A DNA stretch of 64,000 bases, taken from Streptomyces spirodelae (GTDB lineage: Bacteria > Actinomycetota > Actinomycetes > Streptomycetales > Streptomycetaceae). Location: contig NZ_JAFFZN010000003.1 in the NCBI RefSeq assembly GCF_017676385.1, positions 62,001-126,000 of the forward strand, given 5' to 3'. Every line of letters starts with the position of its first letter. Position 1 is the stretch's first letter. Below the pieces are notes generated by a model that did not search any database, was not told where the DNA came from, and saw only the letters and a program-made list of their open reading frames with translations. The position numbers and the translations under genes are program-made. Positions 25,607 through 33,934 of the stretch are shown in pieces.

Positions 25607-26575
25607 GTGTCCTGGGATCTGTCCCCGCGCCTGCTGCGGGCGTTCGTGGCCGTCGCGGAGGAGTTGCACTTCACCCGCGCCGCCGCCCGGCTGTATGTGG
25701 CGCAGCAGGCGCTCAGCCGCGACATCCGCTCGCTGGAGCGGGAGTTGGAGGTCGTGCTGTTCGTACGGAGCACCCGGCAGGTGGCGCTCACGGCGGAGGG
25801 CGAGCGGCTGCTGCCGTACGCACGGCGGGTGTTGGCGGCGCACGAGGAGCTGGCCGCCGCCTTCGGCCGGGGCGCCGCGCCCCAGGAGCGGCCGCTGGCT
25901 GTCGATGTGGCCGCGCCCGTCTCCACGGGTGAGCGGGTGCTGGAGGCCGCGCGGGATGCGGCACCCGGCATCGAGTTCGTCGCCCGCTACTACAGCGGTC
26001 TGACAGCGTCGGCGGCCGACATCCTCGCGGGCCGTATCGATGTCTCCTTCGGCCGTGCGGCCGGGCTGCCGCGCGAGACGCTGGCCGGGCTCGAGCACGA
26101 GCTGGTGCGCTACGAGCACGTCGCCGTACTGCTGCCCGAGCAGCACGGCGCAGCGGGCCCGCGCGAGGTGCCGCTGGCGGCGCTGGAGGGGGAGACCCTG
26201 TACGCCGGTGCCGGGAACCCCGACACCGCCGAGTGGACCTCCTACGCACGTGCCCTGTTCGCGGGGCGCGGCATCCAACTGGCCGCGCCGTTCCCCAAGA
26301 TCGAGGGAGAGCGCGAGTTCCGCCGGGTGGTACGGGCCAAGGGCTGGTCGGTGCTGGCGACCGAGGTCTTCATCGGCATGGAGGGCATGGTGCTCAGCCC
26401 GCTGACCGATCCGGTGCCGCTCTCCCCGGTCTCGATGGTGTGGCGGCGGGGGCTGCGGCATCCGGGCCTTGCCGCGCTGCGGGAGGCCGCACGCGAGTTG
26501 GGCGACGCCGGCGGGTGGCTGCGCCGCCCTCCGGGAAGCTGGCTCCCCTCCCCGGACGAGGCGCTGCACCGCTGA
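25607..26575 (+). CDS. LysR-family transcriptional regulator
   Basis: This 322-residue regulator starts at GTG 25607 (VSWDLSPRLLRAFVAVAEE). The winged helix-turn-helix is at residues about 5-62 (LHFTRAAARLYVAQQALSRD), followed by a periplasmic-binding-like effector domain. The alternative GTG 33 bases upstream lies in the candidate operator and adds residues not typical of the family. It probably controls the divergent MFS exporter and itself. Confidence 0.88.
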   Translation: MSWDLSPRLLRAFVAVAEELHFTRAAARLYVAQQALSRDIRSLERELEVVLFVRSTRQVALTAEGERLLPYARRVLAAHEELAAAFGRGAAPQERPLAVDVAAPVSTGERVLEAARDAAPGIEFVARYYSGLTASAADILAGRIDVSFGRAAGLPRETLAGLEHELVRYEHVAVLLPEQHGAAGPREVPLAALEGETLYAGAGNPDTAEWTSYARALFAGRGIQLAAPFPKIEGEREFRRVVRAKGWSVLATEVFIGMEGMVLSPLTDPVPLSPVSMVWRRGLRHPGLAALREAARELGDAGGWLRRPPGSWLPSPDEALHR

Positions 26576-26646
26576 GGGCTCTGGGGGCTCTGGGAGCTCT
26601 GGGGGCTGAGGGCTGAGGGCCGATCGCGGAGCCCTACGATGCCCCG

Positions 26647-27264
26647 ATGCGCCGGTCCGACCTCCAGCCGTACTGGAACACCAACGTCGCCCGCCACCCG
26701 GGCATCCTGCGTGCGGCTCCCGAAGGGTGCGGTGACGCGCTGGACGTCGGGTGCGGGGACGGGCTGCTGGCCCGGAAGCTGACCTCACGGGCGGAGCGGG
26801 TCACCGGGATCGACAGCTCGACCCGGATGATCTCCCGCGCCCGTGACCTCGCCGGGGATCATCCGGGCCTCACCTTCGTCCAAGGGGACTTCCTCGCCGC
26901 CGGCCTCCCGGCCGAGGGCTTCGACTTCGTCTGCTCCGTCTCCACCGTCCACCACATGCATTTCGAGGCGGCACTGACCCGTATGCGCGAGCTGCTCCGG
27001 CCCGGCGGGACGCTGGTGGTGGTCGGTCTCGCCAGGGACGCGACGTGGGCCGACTGGGCGGCGAGGATCGCGGCCCTGCCTCTCGTACGGATCACCAAGG
27101 TGGTGCGCCGGGCCCGGTCCGGTCCGGAAGGGATGCCGACCGCCGACCCGTGCATGAGCTACGGGCAGGTGCGGGGCGCTGCACGGCAGTTGCTGCCCGG
27201 GGTGCGGTATCGCCGGCACGTGCTCCGCCGGTACTCGTTGGTCTGGCGGAAGCCCGTCGTTTGA
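26647..27264 (+). CDS. Class I SAM-dependent methyltransferase
   Basis: This 205-residue protein has the SAM-binding motif I LDVGCGDG (32-39) and acidic motif II (VTGIDSSTRM). Motif IV-like FDFVCSVSTVHHM is followed by LRPGGTLVVVGL. The pattern is that of small-molecule methyltransferases. The spacer before it is a run of GGGCTCTGG-type direct repeats (about 26573-26620). It lies in an accessory stretch with no pathway partner, so the substrate is open. Confidence 0.85.
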   Translation: MRRSDLQPYWNTNVARHPGILRAAPEGCGDALDVGCGDGLLARKLTSRAERVTGIDSSTRMISRARDLAGDHPGLTFVQGDFLAAGLPAEGFDFVCSVSTVHHMHFEAALTRMRELLRPGGTLVVVGLARDATWADWAARIAALPLVRITKVVRRARSGPEGMPTADPCMSYGQVRGAARQLLPGVRYRRHVLRRYSLVWRKPVV

Positions 27265-27274
27265 GCTTCCCCGC

Positions 27275-27287
27275 GCCCCTTCGGGGC
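27275..27287. terminator. Short GC hairpin between convergent genes
   Basis: GCCCC-TTC-GGGGC lies between the methyltransferase stop and the convergent SDR stop, in a copy of the CTTCCCCGCGCCCCT dispersed element. It could serve as a weak bidirectional terminator. Confidence 0.4.
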
Positions 27288-27303
27288 CCCTGTCCGCCGC
27301 CGA

Positions 27304-28062
27304 TCAGGCGTTGGTGCCCGCGTCCACGGTGAAGGTGGAGCCCGTGGTGCCCGAGCCGTCGGGGCCGACCAGGTGGGCGACCATGGCGGCGATGCCCTCG
27401 GGCGTGCCGTAGCGGCCGAGGGCGGTCAGCGCACGCTGCGCGTCGGCGGGTGCACCGCTGTCGGCGGGGTTCATCTCCGTGTCCGTGGAGCCGGGCTGGA
27501 CGAGGTTGGCGGTGATGCCCTGGGCGCCCAGGTCACGGGCGAGTCCCCGGGTGAGGCCGCTGAGCGCGGACTTGGAGGCGGCGTAGAGCGTGATGCCGGG
27601 GCCGGGGACGCGGTCGGCCAGGTTGCTGCCGATCGTGACGATGCGTCCGCCCTCCCGCATGTGTCCGACCGCCGCCTGAGCGCCGAGCAGCGCGGCGCGC
27701 ACATGGATGGCCAGAGTGCGGTCGATCTCCTCCAGGGTGAGGTCCGCCAGCGGGCCGTTGGGGAAGATGCCCGCGTTGTTGACCAGGATGTCGAGGCGGC
27801 CGAACTCGCGCGCCGTACGGTGCACGGCCTCCACCGGGTCGGTGGCCGACGCGCTGTCCGCCTGGACGACCAGCGCCCGCCGTCCGGTGGCGCGGACGTC
27901 CTCGGCGACCTCCTTGGCCCGGCCCTCGGCGCTGACGTATGTCAGCGCGACATCGGCGCCCTCGGCGGCGAGCCGCCTGGCGATGGCCGCGCCTATCCCC
28001 CTGCTTCCGCCGGTGACCAGCGCCGCCTTGCCGCTGAGCGGGAGTGTCGATGTCGATGTCAT
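27304..28062 (-). CDS. SDR-family NAD(P)-dependent oxidoreductase
   Basis: This 252-residue classical short-chain dehydrogenase has cofactor motif TGGSRGIG (17-24), NNAG in LVNNAGIFP, and the catalytic Tyr and Lys in YAASKSAL. It resembles 3-oxoacyl-ACP reductases. The gene is divergent from a TetR gene, and two copies of a shared sequence lie between them, so it is the likely target of that repressor. Confidence 0.9.
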   Translation of the reverse strand: MTSTSTLPLSGKAALVTGGSRGIGAAIARRLAAEGADVALTYVSAEGRAKEVAEDVRATGRRALVVQADSASATDPVEAVHRTAREFGRLDILVNNAGIFPNGPLADLTLEEIDRTLAIHVRAALLGAQAAVGHMREGGRIVTIGSNLADRVPGPGITLYAASKSALSGLTRGLARDLGAQGITANLVQPGSTDTEMNPADSGAPADAQRALTALGRYGTPEGIAAMVAHLVGPDGSGTTGSTFTVDAGTNA

Positions 28063-28114
28063 GGGTGTCCTCGTTCCTGTCGCATGGGGACGTGGGTTGT
28101 GCAGGCCATTTTCT

Positions 28115-28130
28115 GTAGCGAGCGCTCAAT
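28115..28130. promoter_or_regulatory. TetR operator copy 1
   Basis: GTAGCGAGCGCTCAAT shares GTAGCGA-N-CGCTCAA with a second copy 56 bp away. Its core AGCGAGCGCT is a near-palindrome. It lies 53 bp before the SDR start and probably overlaps that promoter. Confidence 0.65.
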
Positions 28131-28170
28131 AATTAAGCCAGCGAGTATCCTCGGGCGTCAAGGGCTTTCA

Positions 28171-28186
28171 GTAGCGATCGCTCAAG
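28171..28186. promoter_or_regulatory. TetR operator copy 2
   Basis: GTAGCGATCGCTCAAG contains the perfect 10-bp palindrome AGCGATCGCT. It lies 41 bp before the TetR start, suiting autorepression. Confidence 0.65.
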
Positions 28187-28226
28187 AAACGCCGACAGGA
28201 GTGGCAGCGGCAGAAGGGAGCCGGGG

Positions 28227-28841
28227 ATGGCGGCACGCGGACGGCCACGCGCCTTCGACCGGGACGCCGCACTCGAACGGGCGATGCACATCTTCTGGGA
28301 ACGCGGCTACGAGGCGACCACACTGACCGACCTCACCGAGGCCATGGGCATCCGGCCGCCCAGCCTCTACGCCGCGTTCGGCTCCAAGGAGGGACTCTTC
28401 CGTGAGGCGGTCGAGCTGTACGGCCGGACCGACGGCACGGTCAGCCGCGAGGCGCTGGCCGAGGCGCCCACCGCCCGCGAGGGCGTGCACGGGGCGCTGC
28501 GCTGCAACGTCATCGGCTACACCGACCCGGCCAAGCCGCGCGGCTGCATGATCGTCCTCGCGGCCACCAACTGCACCCCGGAGAACGAGGGCGTCCGCAC
28601 CCTGCTCGCCGAGAGTCGCCGGGCCACGGAGCGGATGTTCCGCGAGCGCCTGGAGCGGGGCATCGCGGAGGGCGACGTACCGGCCGGCACCGACAGCGGC
28701 ACGCTGGCCGCCTTCTACGCGACCGTCCTCTTCGGCCTTTCGGTCCAGGCCAAGGACGGTGTCTCCCGCGACGAACTGCTCGGCGTCGTGGAGGCGGCGC
28801 TGGCCGCCTGGGACACCCTCACGGCGTCACCGGGCCGGTGA
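28227..28841 (+). CDS. TetR/AcrR-family transcriptional regulator
   Basis: This 204-residue repressor has the N-terminal helix-turn-helix (about 28-50, TTLTDLTEAMGIRPPSLYAAF) and GSKEGLFREAVELY, typical of the family. The C-terminal part contains a Cys in PRGCMIVLA and a helical ligand-binding domain. The ATG is preceded by GGAGCCGGGG. It is divergent from the SDR gene with twin operators between them. The ligand is unknown. Confidence 0.9.
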   Translation: MAARGRPRAFDRDAALERAMHIFWERGYEATTLTDLTEAMGIRPPSLYAAFGSKEGLFREAVELYGRTDGTVSREALAEAPTAREGVHGALRCNVIGYTDPAKPRGCMIVLAATNCTPENEGVRTLLAESRRATERMFRERLERGIAEGDVPAGTDSGTLAAFYATVLFGLSVQAKDGVSRDELLGVVEAALAAWDTLTASPGR

Positions 28842-28908
28842 CACGGCGTCTTCGGGCCGGTGACACGGCGTCTTCGGGCCGGTGGGGAAGGGCCGCGGGA
28901 GTGGGTGG

Positions 28909-29361
28909 TCAGCGCTGGTAGAGGCCGACGATGTTGCCGCTCGCCAGGGCCTCCTCGTCCACCGCGCGGTGGACGTCCTCGGCGGAGGGCCTGTCCGGCA
29001 GCCGCACCGCGTCGGGCAGCGCGTACAGCCGGAAGAAGTACCGGTGCGCGTTGTCACCCGCGGGGGGCTGCGGGCCGCCCCAGCCGGTGCCGCCGAAGCC
29101 GTTGGTGAGCGGGGTGCCGCCCTGAGGCGTCGCCCCCGTCTCCACCGACCGGGAACCCGGGTCGATCCCGGCGACCAGCCAGTGCACGAAGGTGCCCGAG
29201 GGTGCGTCCGGGTCCTCGCACAGCAGCAGCAGTTCGGCGGTGTCCGCCGGCACTCCGGACCACTCCAGGGGCGGGGAGACGTCCTCGCCGTCACGCGTGT
29301 ACCGGCGGGGGATCAGGGCGTGGTCGCTGAATGCCGAGGTGCTGAGTTCGATACCGGCCAT
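28909..29361 (-). CDS. YbhB/YbcL family (PEBP-like) protein
   Basis: This 150-residue protein has the phosphatidylethanolamine-binding-protein pattern: SPPLEWSGVPADT, LLCEDPDAPSGTFVHWLVAGI, and GYGGP-like GGTGWGGPQPP followed by HRYFFRLYAL. These residues form the anion-binding pocket. The ATG at 29361 gives MAGIELSTSAF, the normal start; the open frame upstream is not conserved. The spacer before it in the TetR direction holds a 22-bp tandem duplication (GGTGACACGGCGTCTTCGGG type) at about 28835-28880. The cellular role of bacterial members is unclear. Confidence 0.85.
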   Translation of the reverse strand: MAGIELSTSAFSDHALIPRRYTRDGEDVSPPLEWSGVPADTAELLLLCEDPDAPSGTFVHWLVAGIDPGSRSVETGATPQGGTPLTNGFGGTGWGGPQPPAGDNAHRYFFRLYALPDAVRLPDRPSAEDVHRAVDEEALASGNIVGLYQR

Positions 29362-29458
29362 ACGCGCACGGGTAACCCGCTCCCGGCCCCGCGTACCGTG
29401 CGGTGGGCCAAGTGGCCGACCAACACCAACTGGCGGGGTGCCACCTCCCCCCCGCCCG

Positions 29459-30634
29459 TCATGCGGTGACCGCCTCCCTCGTGCGCCCCGCCCACCACCC
29501 CGTGGCCGGCACCACGAGCAGGGCCGCCGCACCGCCGACCGCCAGTACCGCGGACGGCGCCGAGCGGTCCAGGAGCGCGCCGCCCGCCAGCGCACCGGCC
29601 GAAATGGTGGCTTGGAAGGAGGCGGTGAACAGCGTGGACGAGGTCTCCTCGGCCCCGGGGGCGGCGGCCCGCGCGAACAAGGTCTGGGAGCAGACCGGCA
29701 CCGCTCCGTACCCCAGCCCCCACACCAGCAGCAGCGCGAACGCACCGGCCTCGGACGACCGGCCGAGGACCGGCAGCAGCAGCGTCGCACCGGCGATCGC
29801 CGCCGCAGCCGCAGCGAATGTTCCGTACGGCCGACGGGCGGCGGCCGGGCCGCCCGCGAAGTTGCCGAGCATCCCGGCGGCGCCGTACGCCAGCAGCGCG
29901 ACGGTGATCAGTCCGAGGCCCGCCTCGGTGACCTGCTCCAGGAACGGGGTCACGTACGTATAGGTGCCGAAGTGCGCCAGCACGATCAGGAACGTGACCA
30001 GCAGCGCGAACCGCGTGCCGGGCCGGCCCAGCTGCTGTCCGAGCGTACGCAGCCGGGTGACCTGCTCCGGCGGGAGCGGCGGCAGCACCGACCAGAGCGC
30101 GGCGACGACCGCCAGCGACACCGCCCCCAGCACGGCGAACGCCGTGCGCCACCCGGCCACGTGCCCCACGAACGTGCCCAACGGCACCCCCAGCACCGAA
30201 CCGAGCGGCACCGCCGCGAAGATCACCGCTTTCGCCCGTCCCACGGCGGCCGCCGGCACCAGCCGGGGCGCCAGCCCGGCCGCGATCGACCAGAACCCGC
30301 CGATCGTGACCCCGACCGCAGCGCGCGAGGCCAGAATCCATCCGTAGTCCTGCGCCCAGGCCGCGACCAAGTTGGCCAGCGCCAGCAGCAGCATGAAAGC
30401 GCCCAGCATCCGCCGCCGGTCCGCCCGCGCGGTCGCCGCCGTCACCAGCGGCGCCGAGAGCGCCGCCAGAAAACCGGGCATCGTCATCATCAGTCCGGCC
30501 ATCCCGTCGGAGACGGTGAAGTCGCCGCCTATCGAGGTGAGCAGCCCGATGGGCAGGATCTCCGTGGTGACGAGGGCGAACAGTCCCGCCGTCACCGAAA
30601 CCACGGCAAGCCATGGCCGTCGTGTCGTTTCCAT
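29459..30634 (-). CDS. MFS transporter, DHA1-type exporter
   Basis: This 391-residue protein has twelve predicted helices. It shows the segments typical of arabinose/chloramphenicol-type exporters (VTTEILPIGLLTSIGGDF at the first helix, RADRRRM loop, ASRAAVGVTIGGFWSIAAGL in helix 4-5). It starts at ATG 30634. No regulator is next to it. It should export small organic compounds by proton antiport; the substrate cannot be told. Confidence 0.88.
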   Translation of the reverse strand: METTRRPWLAVVSVTAGLFALVTTEILPIGLLTSIGGDFTVSDGMAGLMMTMPGFLAALSAPLVTAATARADRRRMLGAFMLLLALANLVAAWAQDYGWILASRAAVGVTIGGFWSIAAGLAPRLVPAAAVGRAKAVIFAAVPLGSVLGVPLGTFVGHVAGWRTAFAVLGAVSLAVVAALWSVLPPLPPEQVTRLRTLGQQLGRPGTRFALLVTFLIVLAHFGTYTYVTPFLEQVTEAGLGLITVALLAYGAAGMLGNFAGGPAAARRPYGTFAAAAAAIAGATLLLPVLGRSSEAGAFALLLVWGLGYGAVPVCSQTLFARAAAPGAEETSSTLFTASFQATISAGALAGGALLDRSAPSAVLAVGGAAALLVVPATGWWAGRTREAVTA

Positions 30635-30888
30635 GCACCCGAGTCCAGCAATGCCGCTGCCCCGGTGCTGGCGGGATCACGTCCTCAACAGGACGGCGGG
30701 CGACGGCTTCGAGACACCACCTTGCAAACGTCACCTGCCAAGGAGGTGACGCGCAGATGGATGTGCCGGTGCGAGGATGATGGCGACAGCAGCCGAGAGG
30801 GACGGGGGCGACCGATGAGTTCTGCCGTCGCCCCCGGTCAGTACATATGACTGATTCGAACCGCCCCCGAGATACCGAGGAACCCCAG

Positions 30889-31461
30889 ATGCGTACTCTG
30901 ATCAGCAGTGCCTTCGTCTCGCTCGACGGTGTTGTGGAAGCCCCCGGCGGCGAGCCCGGCTACCGGAACTCCGGGTGGACCTTCAAGGACATCGAGTTCC
31001 TTCCCGAGGCGTACGAGATCAAGGGCCGGGAGCAGAAGGAAGCCACCGCCATGCTGCTGGGCCGGACCAGCTATGAGTCGTTCAGCGCGGTGTGGCCCGA
31101 CATGGAGGACTTCGCGGACTACAAGGTGATGCCGAAGTACGTCGTCTCCACCACCCTCACCGAGGACAAGCTGGTCTCGAACTGGGGTGAGACGACGATC
31201 CTGCGCTCCCTCGACGACGTCGCCGCGCTGAAGGAGACGGAGGGCGGCCCGATCATCGTCCACGGCAGCGCCTCCCTGAACCGGTCCCTCTCGGACGCCG
31301 GCCTGATCGACCGCTACCACCTGCTCGTCTTCCCGCTGCTGCTCGGCGCGGGCAAGCGGCTGTTCAGCGCCGCCGACAAGGACACCCAGAAGCTGAAGCT
31401 CGTCGAGCACGAGGCCTACGCCAACGGCCTCCAGCTGAACGTCTTCGACGTGGTCCGCTGA
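30889..31461 (+). CDS. Dihydrofolate-reductase-like / RibD C-terminal domain protein
   Basis: This 190-residue protein has the RibD_C fold: RTLISSAFVSLDGVVEAPGG at the start, AMLLGRTSYESF, YVVSTTL and the GGPIIVHGSASLNRSL NADPH-binding segment. ATG 30889 is preferred over the ATG 42 bases upstream because CGAGGAA sits just before it and the conserved strand begins there. It is probably an NADPH-dependent reductase of unknown substrate. Such genes are common single units in Streptomyces accessory regions. Confidence 0.85.
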   Translation: MRTLISSAFVSLDGVVEAPGGEPGYRNSGWTFKDIEFLPEAYEIKGREQKEATAMLLGRTSYESFSAVWPDMEDFADYKVMPKYVVSTTLTEDKLVSNWGETTILRSLDDVAALKETEGGPIIVHGSASLNRSLSDAGLIDRYHLLVFPLLLGAGKRLFSAADKDTQKLKLVEHEAYANGLQLNVFDVVR

Positions 31462-31513
31462 CGAGGTGCGCTGCGAAGCCGGGACAGACCGCTTCCGTTG
31501 CTGAGATGCGCTC

Positions 31514-32038
31514 CTAGCCGACCTGCTGCAATGCCCAGTAGTGCGGCTCGATGGGGGCCTGCTTCACCACGAGTCGACCGATGACGTCGGGACTGTCCAC
31601 CAGCTTCCCCCACGACTGGGACCGGTCGCCGGGGGTGTGCTCGATGTCGGCCCACACCACGCTGCCGGGCCCGGCGGAGCCGTAGGAGACGGTCCACTCG
31701 GCGTACTTGTCAGCACAGTTGTCGCTGACCATCACCTTGTGGTCCGTCGTCAGCCTCAGGCAGGTGCGCGGGTTCGAGCCAGGCAAGGAGACGTCCATCG
31801 TTCCGTTGGGGCGTTGTTGTACCTGCCAGTTCGCCGAGGTTGACGCGGTGTCCGTGCAGGCACCCAGCGACACCGCGCCGGTGTGTCCGCTCAGTTTGGG
31901 CCAGACCAGGCACTTGCCGTCCTTGAGAGCCGAGAACCGGTAGACCCCGTCGAGGAGCGGGGCGGCGTGGGCGGGCTGCGCGAGTGCCGCAGCGGCCGCA
32001 ACCGTGGCGGCCATGACGGCGATGACACGTGAACGCAT
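31514..32038 (-). CDS. Secreted beta-trefoil (ricin-like) protein
   Basis: This 174-residue protein has a clear signal peptide (MRSRVIAVMAATVAAAAALAQPAHA) and a mature part with the spaced pattern of a beta-trefoil lectin (GKCLVWP, LGACTD, NWQVQQRPNGT, TCLRLT, SDNCADKYAEWTV). Cys residues occur in three of the repeats. The ATG at 32038 has GAGGAG nine bases upstream. It is exported and may bind sugars or a protein partner. The canonical QxW motif is only partly kept, so lectin activity is uncertain. Confidence 0.7.
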   Translation of the reverse strand: MRSRVIAVMAATVAAAAALAQPAHAAPLLDGVYRFSALKDGKCLVWPKLSGHTGAVSLGACTDTASTSANWQVQQRPNGTMDVSLPGSNPRTCLRLTTDHKVMVSDNCADKYAEWTVSYGSAGPGSVVWADIEHTPGDRSQSWGKLVDSPDVIGRLVVKQAPIEPHYWALQQVG

Positions 32039-32251
32039 GGGACGGAACTCCTCGAACAGCCGTGGCCGAGCCGATCGCACGGCACAGACCTGGTCGACGC
32101 GCGTTCCGCCGGGACGGCGGCGCCAATGAATCCTGGACCACCTGTCCACCCGGTAGCAGCTGGTGGCACCGCCGTCACCCGCCGGGGTTAACCCCATCAC
32201 CCAATAGCGTGGCGGCTCGGAGCCGGCCTCGCCCGATGAGCGGTCCTCCTC

Positions 32252-32518
32252 CTAGCGGCGTTCGGCGGCGTATGCCGTGAAGGCTGCCCAGGTGGTGGGG
32301 GAGAGGGTAAGGGTGGGTCCGGTGGGGTTCTTGGAGTCGCGGACGTGGACCTGGGCGTCGGGGCAGGTGGCGACCTCCACGCAGTTGCCACCTTCCTCGC
32401 CGCTGTAGCTGGACTTGTGCCAGTCGTATGCGACTTCGAGGCAGGCGCCGCCCTCTTCGCCGCTGTAGCTGGACTTGAACCACGCCAGGGCTGCGGGCCT
32501 GGTGTTCTTCGTGATCAT
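32252..32518 (-). CDS. DUF397 protein with two tandem repeats
   Basis: This 88-residue protein contains two DUF397 start motifs: FKSSYSGEEGGACLEVA and then HKSSYSGEEGGNCVEVA, followed by VRDSKNP and WAAF. Most DUF397 proteins have one unit of about 65 residues, so the first half here is a partial duplication. Its ATG overlaps the stop of the upstream XRE gene by four bases (ATGA). Such pairs act with Scr1-type XRE regulators, where the small protein may counter the regulator. Confidence 0.88.
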   Translation of the reverse strand: MITKNTRPAALAWFKSSYSGEEGGACLEVAYDWHKSSYSGEEGGNCVEVATCPDAQVHVRDSKNPTGPTLTLSPTTWAAFTAYAAERR

Positions 32519-33342
32519 GACTCTCCTAGCAGGCTGTCCAGCAGGTCCCATGTCTCTTCAGGCGTGAGGGCCTGCGTTCGCAGCATCGCATACTTCTGCC
32601 GCAGGATGCTGACCTGATCAGGGTCGGAAACCAGCTGACTTCCGAGGGGTGTTTCCACATACGCCAAGTGCTCGTAGTCGGGGGTCTCCAGCAGGACGAA
32701 CGGGCCGGTGAGGCTCCCGTGGGTGGGTCGGTCGAAAGGCATGATCTGGACGGCGATCCCCGGCATAGCAGCGCACTGGCGCACATGGCGTAGTTGTTCG
32801 CGCCAGATGCCGTGGTTCCCGAGCTGGGTGCGTACCAGTCCCTCGGACAGGATGAAGCTGCTGGTGGGCGGGACCTTCCGTTGGAGGAGGATGTCCTGTC
32901 GCTCCATTCGGCCAGCGACCTTCTGCGCGATCTCGTCTTCATGGAACCGCGGCACCCTAGACGTGAAGACCGCCCTGGCATAGCGCTCGGTCTGCAAGAG
33001 GCCGGGGATCACCTGGTTCTCGTACGAAGAGATCACGATGGCCTCCTTCTCCCGGTCGATGAACTCCTCCGCCCACAGTGGGTACTTGTCCATCTCCGGC
33101 ATATGCGCGACGGCGACAGCCAGCGCCCCCTTCGTATCGAGGAGCTCGTCCAACTGTTCGGCGAGGTCGCTCTTCAGGACGCGGCGGCCCTGTTCGATGG
33201 AGGCGATGGTCTCCTCATCCGCGCACACCTGGGCGGCAAGGGATCGCTGCGTGTAGCCCGCCGCACGGCGATAGTTGGCCAGGACCTGCCCCACCATCCG
33301 CATTGCCGACGCATTCTTCGTACGCTTCTTGGGTTGTGGCAT
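32515..33342 (-). CDS. XRE-family regulator with DUF5753 domain (Scr1/WhiJ type)
   Basis: This 275-residue protein has an N-terminal helix-turn-helix (VLANYRRAAGYTQRSLAAQV) and a C-terminal DUF5753 domain with the VIPGLLQTERYARAVF and MPFDRPTHGSLTGPFVLLE segments. ATG 33342 is chosen because it starts the basic lead-in (MPQPKKRTKN). It is translationally coupled to DUF397 and divergent from an ATP-binding protein gene, the three-part WhiJ-like layout of Streptomyces. These modules influence development or antibiotics in some cases; the target here is unknown. Confidence 0.9.
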   Translation of the reverse strand: MPQPKKRTKNASAMRMVGQVLANYRRAAGYTQRSLAAQVCADEETIASIEQGRRVLKSDLAEQLDELLDTKGALAVAVAHMPEMDKYPLWAEEFIDREKEAIVISSYENQVIPGLLQTERYARAVFTSRVPRFHEDEIAQKVAGRMERQDILLQRKVPPTSSFILSEGLVRTQLGNHGIWREQLRHVRQCAAMPGIAVQIMPFDRPTHGSLTGPFVLLETPDYEHLAYVETPLGSQLVSDPDQVSILRQKYAMLRTQALTPEETWDLLDSLLGES

Positions 33343-33454
33343 AACCGTGTCTCTCCCCCAACCGGCCCGGGGTCGACCGGAATTGAACCCGTACAACGGA
33401 TCTGTACGAGTGGAACCGGTGTTGAGCGTAGTCAGGGGACGCGACCGTTTTCCC

Positions 33455-33934
33455 ATGGACCGTGAAACTCATCTGCCTCAATTCCGGGAGCACTTCTACC
33501 GGCGGGAGCGGCGCTCGGTTCCGCATGCGCGGGCCTTCGTGAGGGCGGCGCTCAGTGCTTGGGGCGTCAGCGAGCGCAGCGACGACGTACTGCTGTGCGT
33601 CAGCGAGCTGGCGACGAACGCGCTGCTGCACGGGGTGCCGCCGGGGCGCGGATTCCGCATCATGCTTTGGCTGGAGCATGACGGACTGTTGCGAATTGAG
33701 GTGCACGACAGCGGGGAGGGAACTCCCCGCCTGTCCTGTGCCGACAATGCGTCGGAAACGGGGCGCGGGCTGCTGCTCGTCGAAACGCTGGCGGACAAAT
33801 GGGGAGTGGGGGAGCGGAACCCCGGCAAGGTGGTGTGGGCCGAATTCGCGGGGTGCTACTTTCGCGATTCCGCGAAAGGTGAGCAGAACCGTTCGGCGGC
33901 GTTCCAGAGTTCCCGTTCGCGCTGCGGGTCATAG
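33455..33934 (+). CDS. ATP-binding protein, RsbW-like HATPase
   Basis: This 159-residue GHKL-type ATPase resembles anti-sigma kinases: N-box region CVSELATNALLHG, then LRIEVHDSGEG (G1 box) and ETGRGLLLVETLADKWG (G2). The domain ends at KVVWAEF near residue 130. The last 27 residues are read through the end of the convergent SDR gene, so the natural stop seems lost. It is the third member of the WhiJ-like module. Confidence 0.85.
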   Translation: MDRETHLPQFREHFYRRERRSVPHARAFVRAALSAWGVSERSDDVLLCVSELATNALLHGVPPGRGFRIMLWLEHDGLLRIEVHDSGEGTPRLSCADNASETGRGLLLVETLADKWGVGERNPGKVVWAEFAGCYFRDSAKGEQNRSAAFQSSRSRCGS

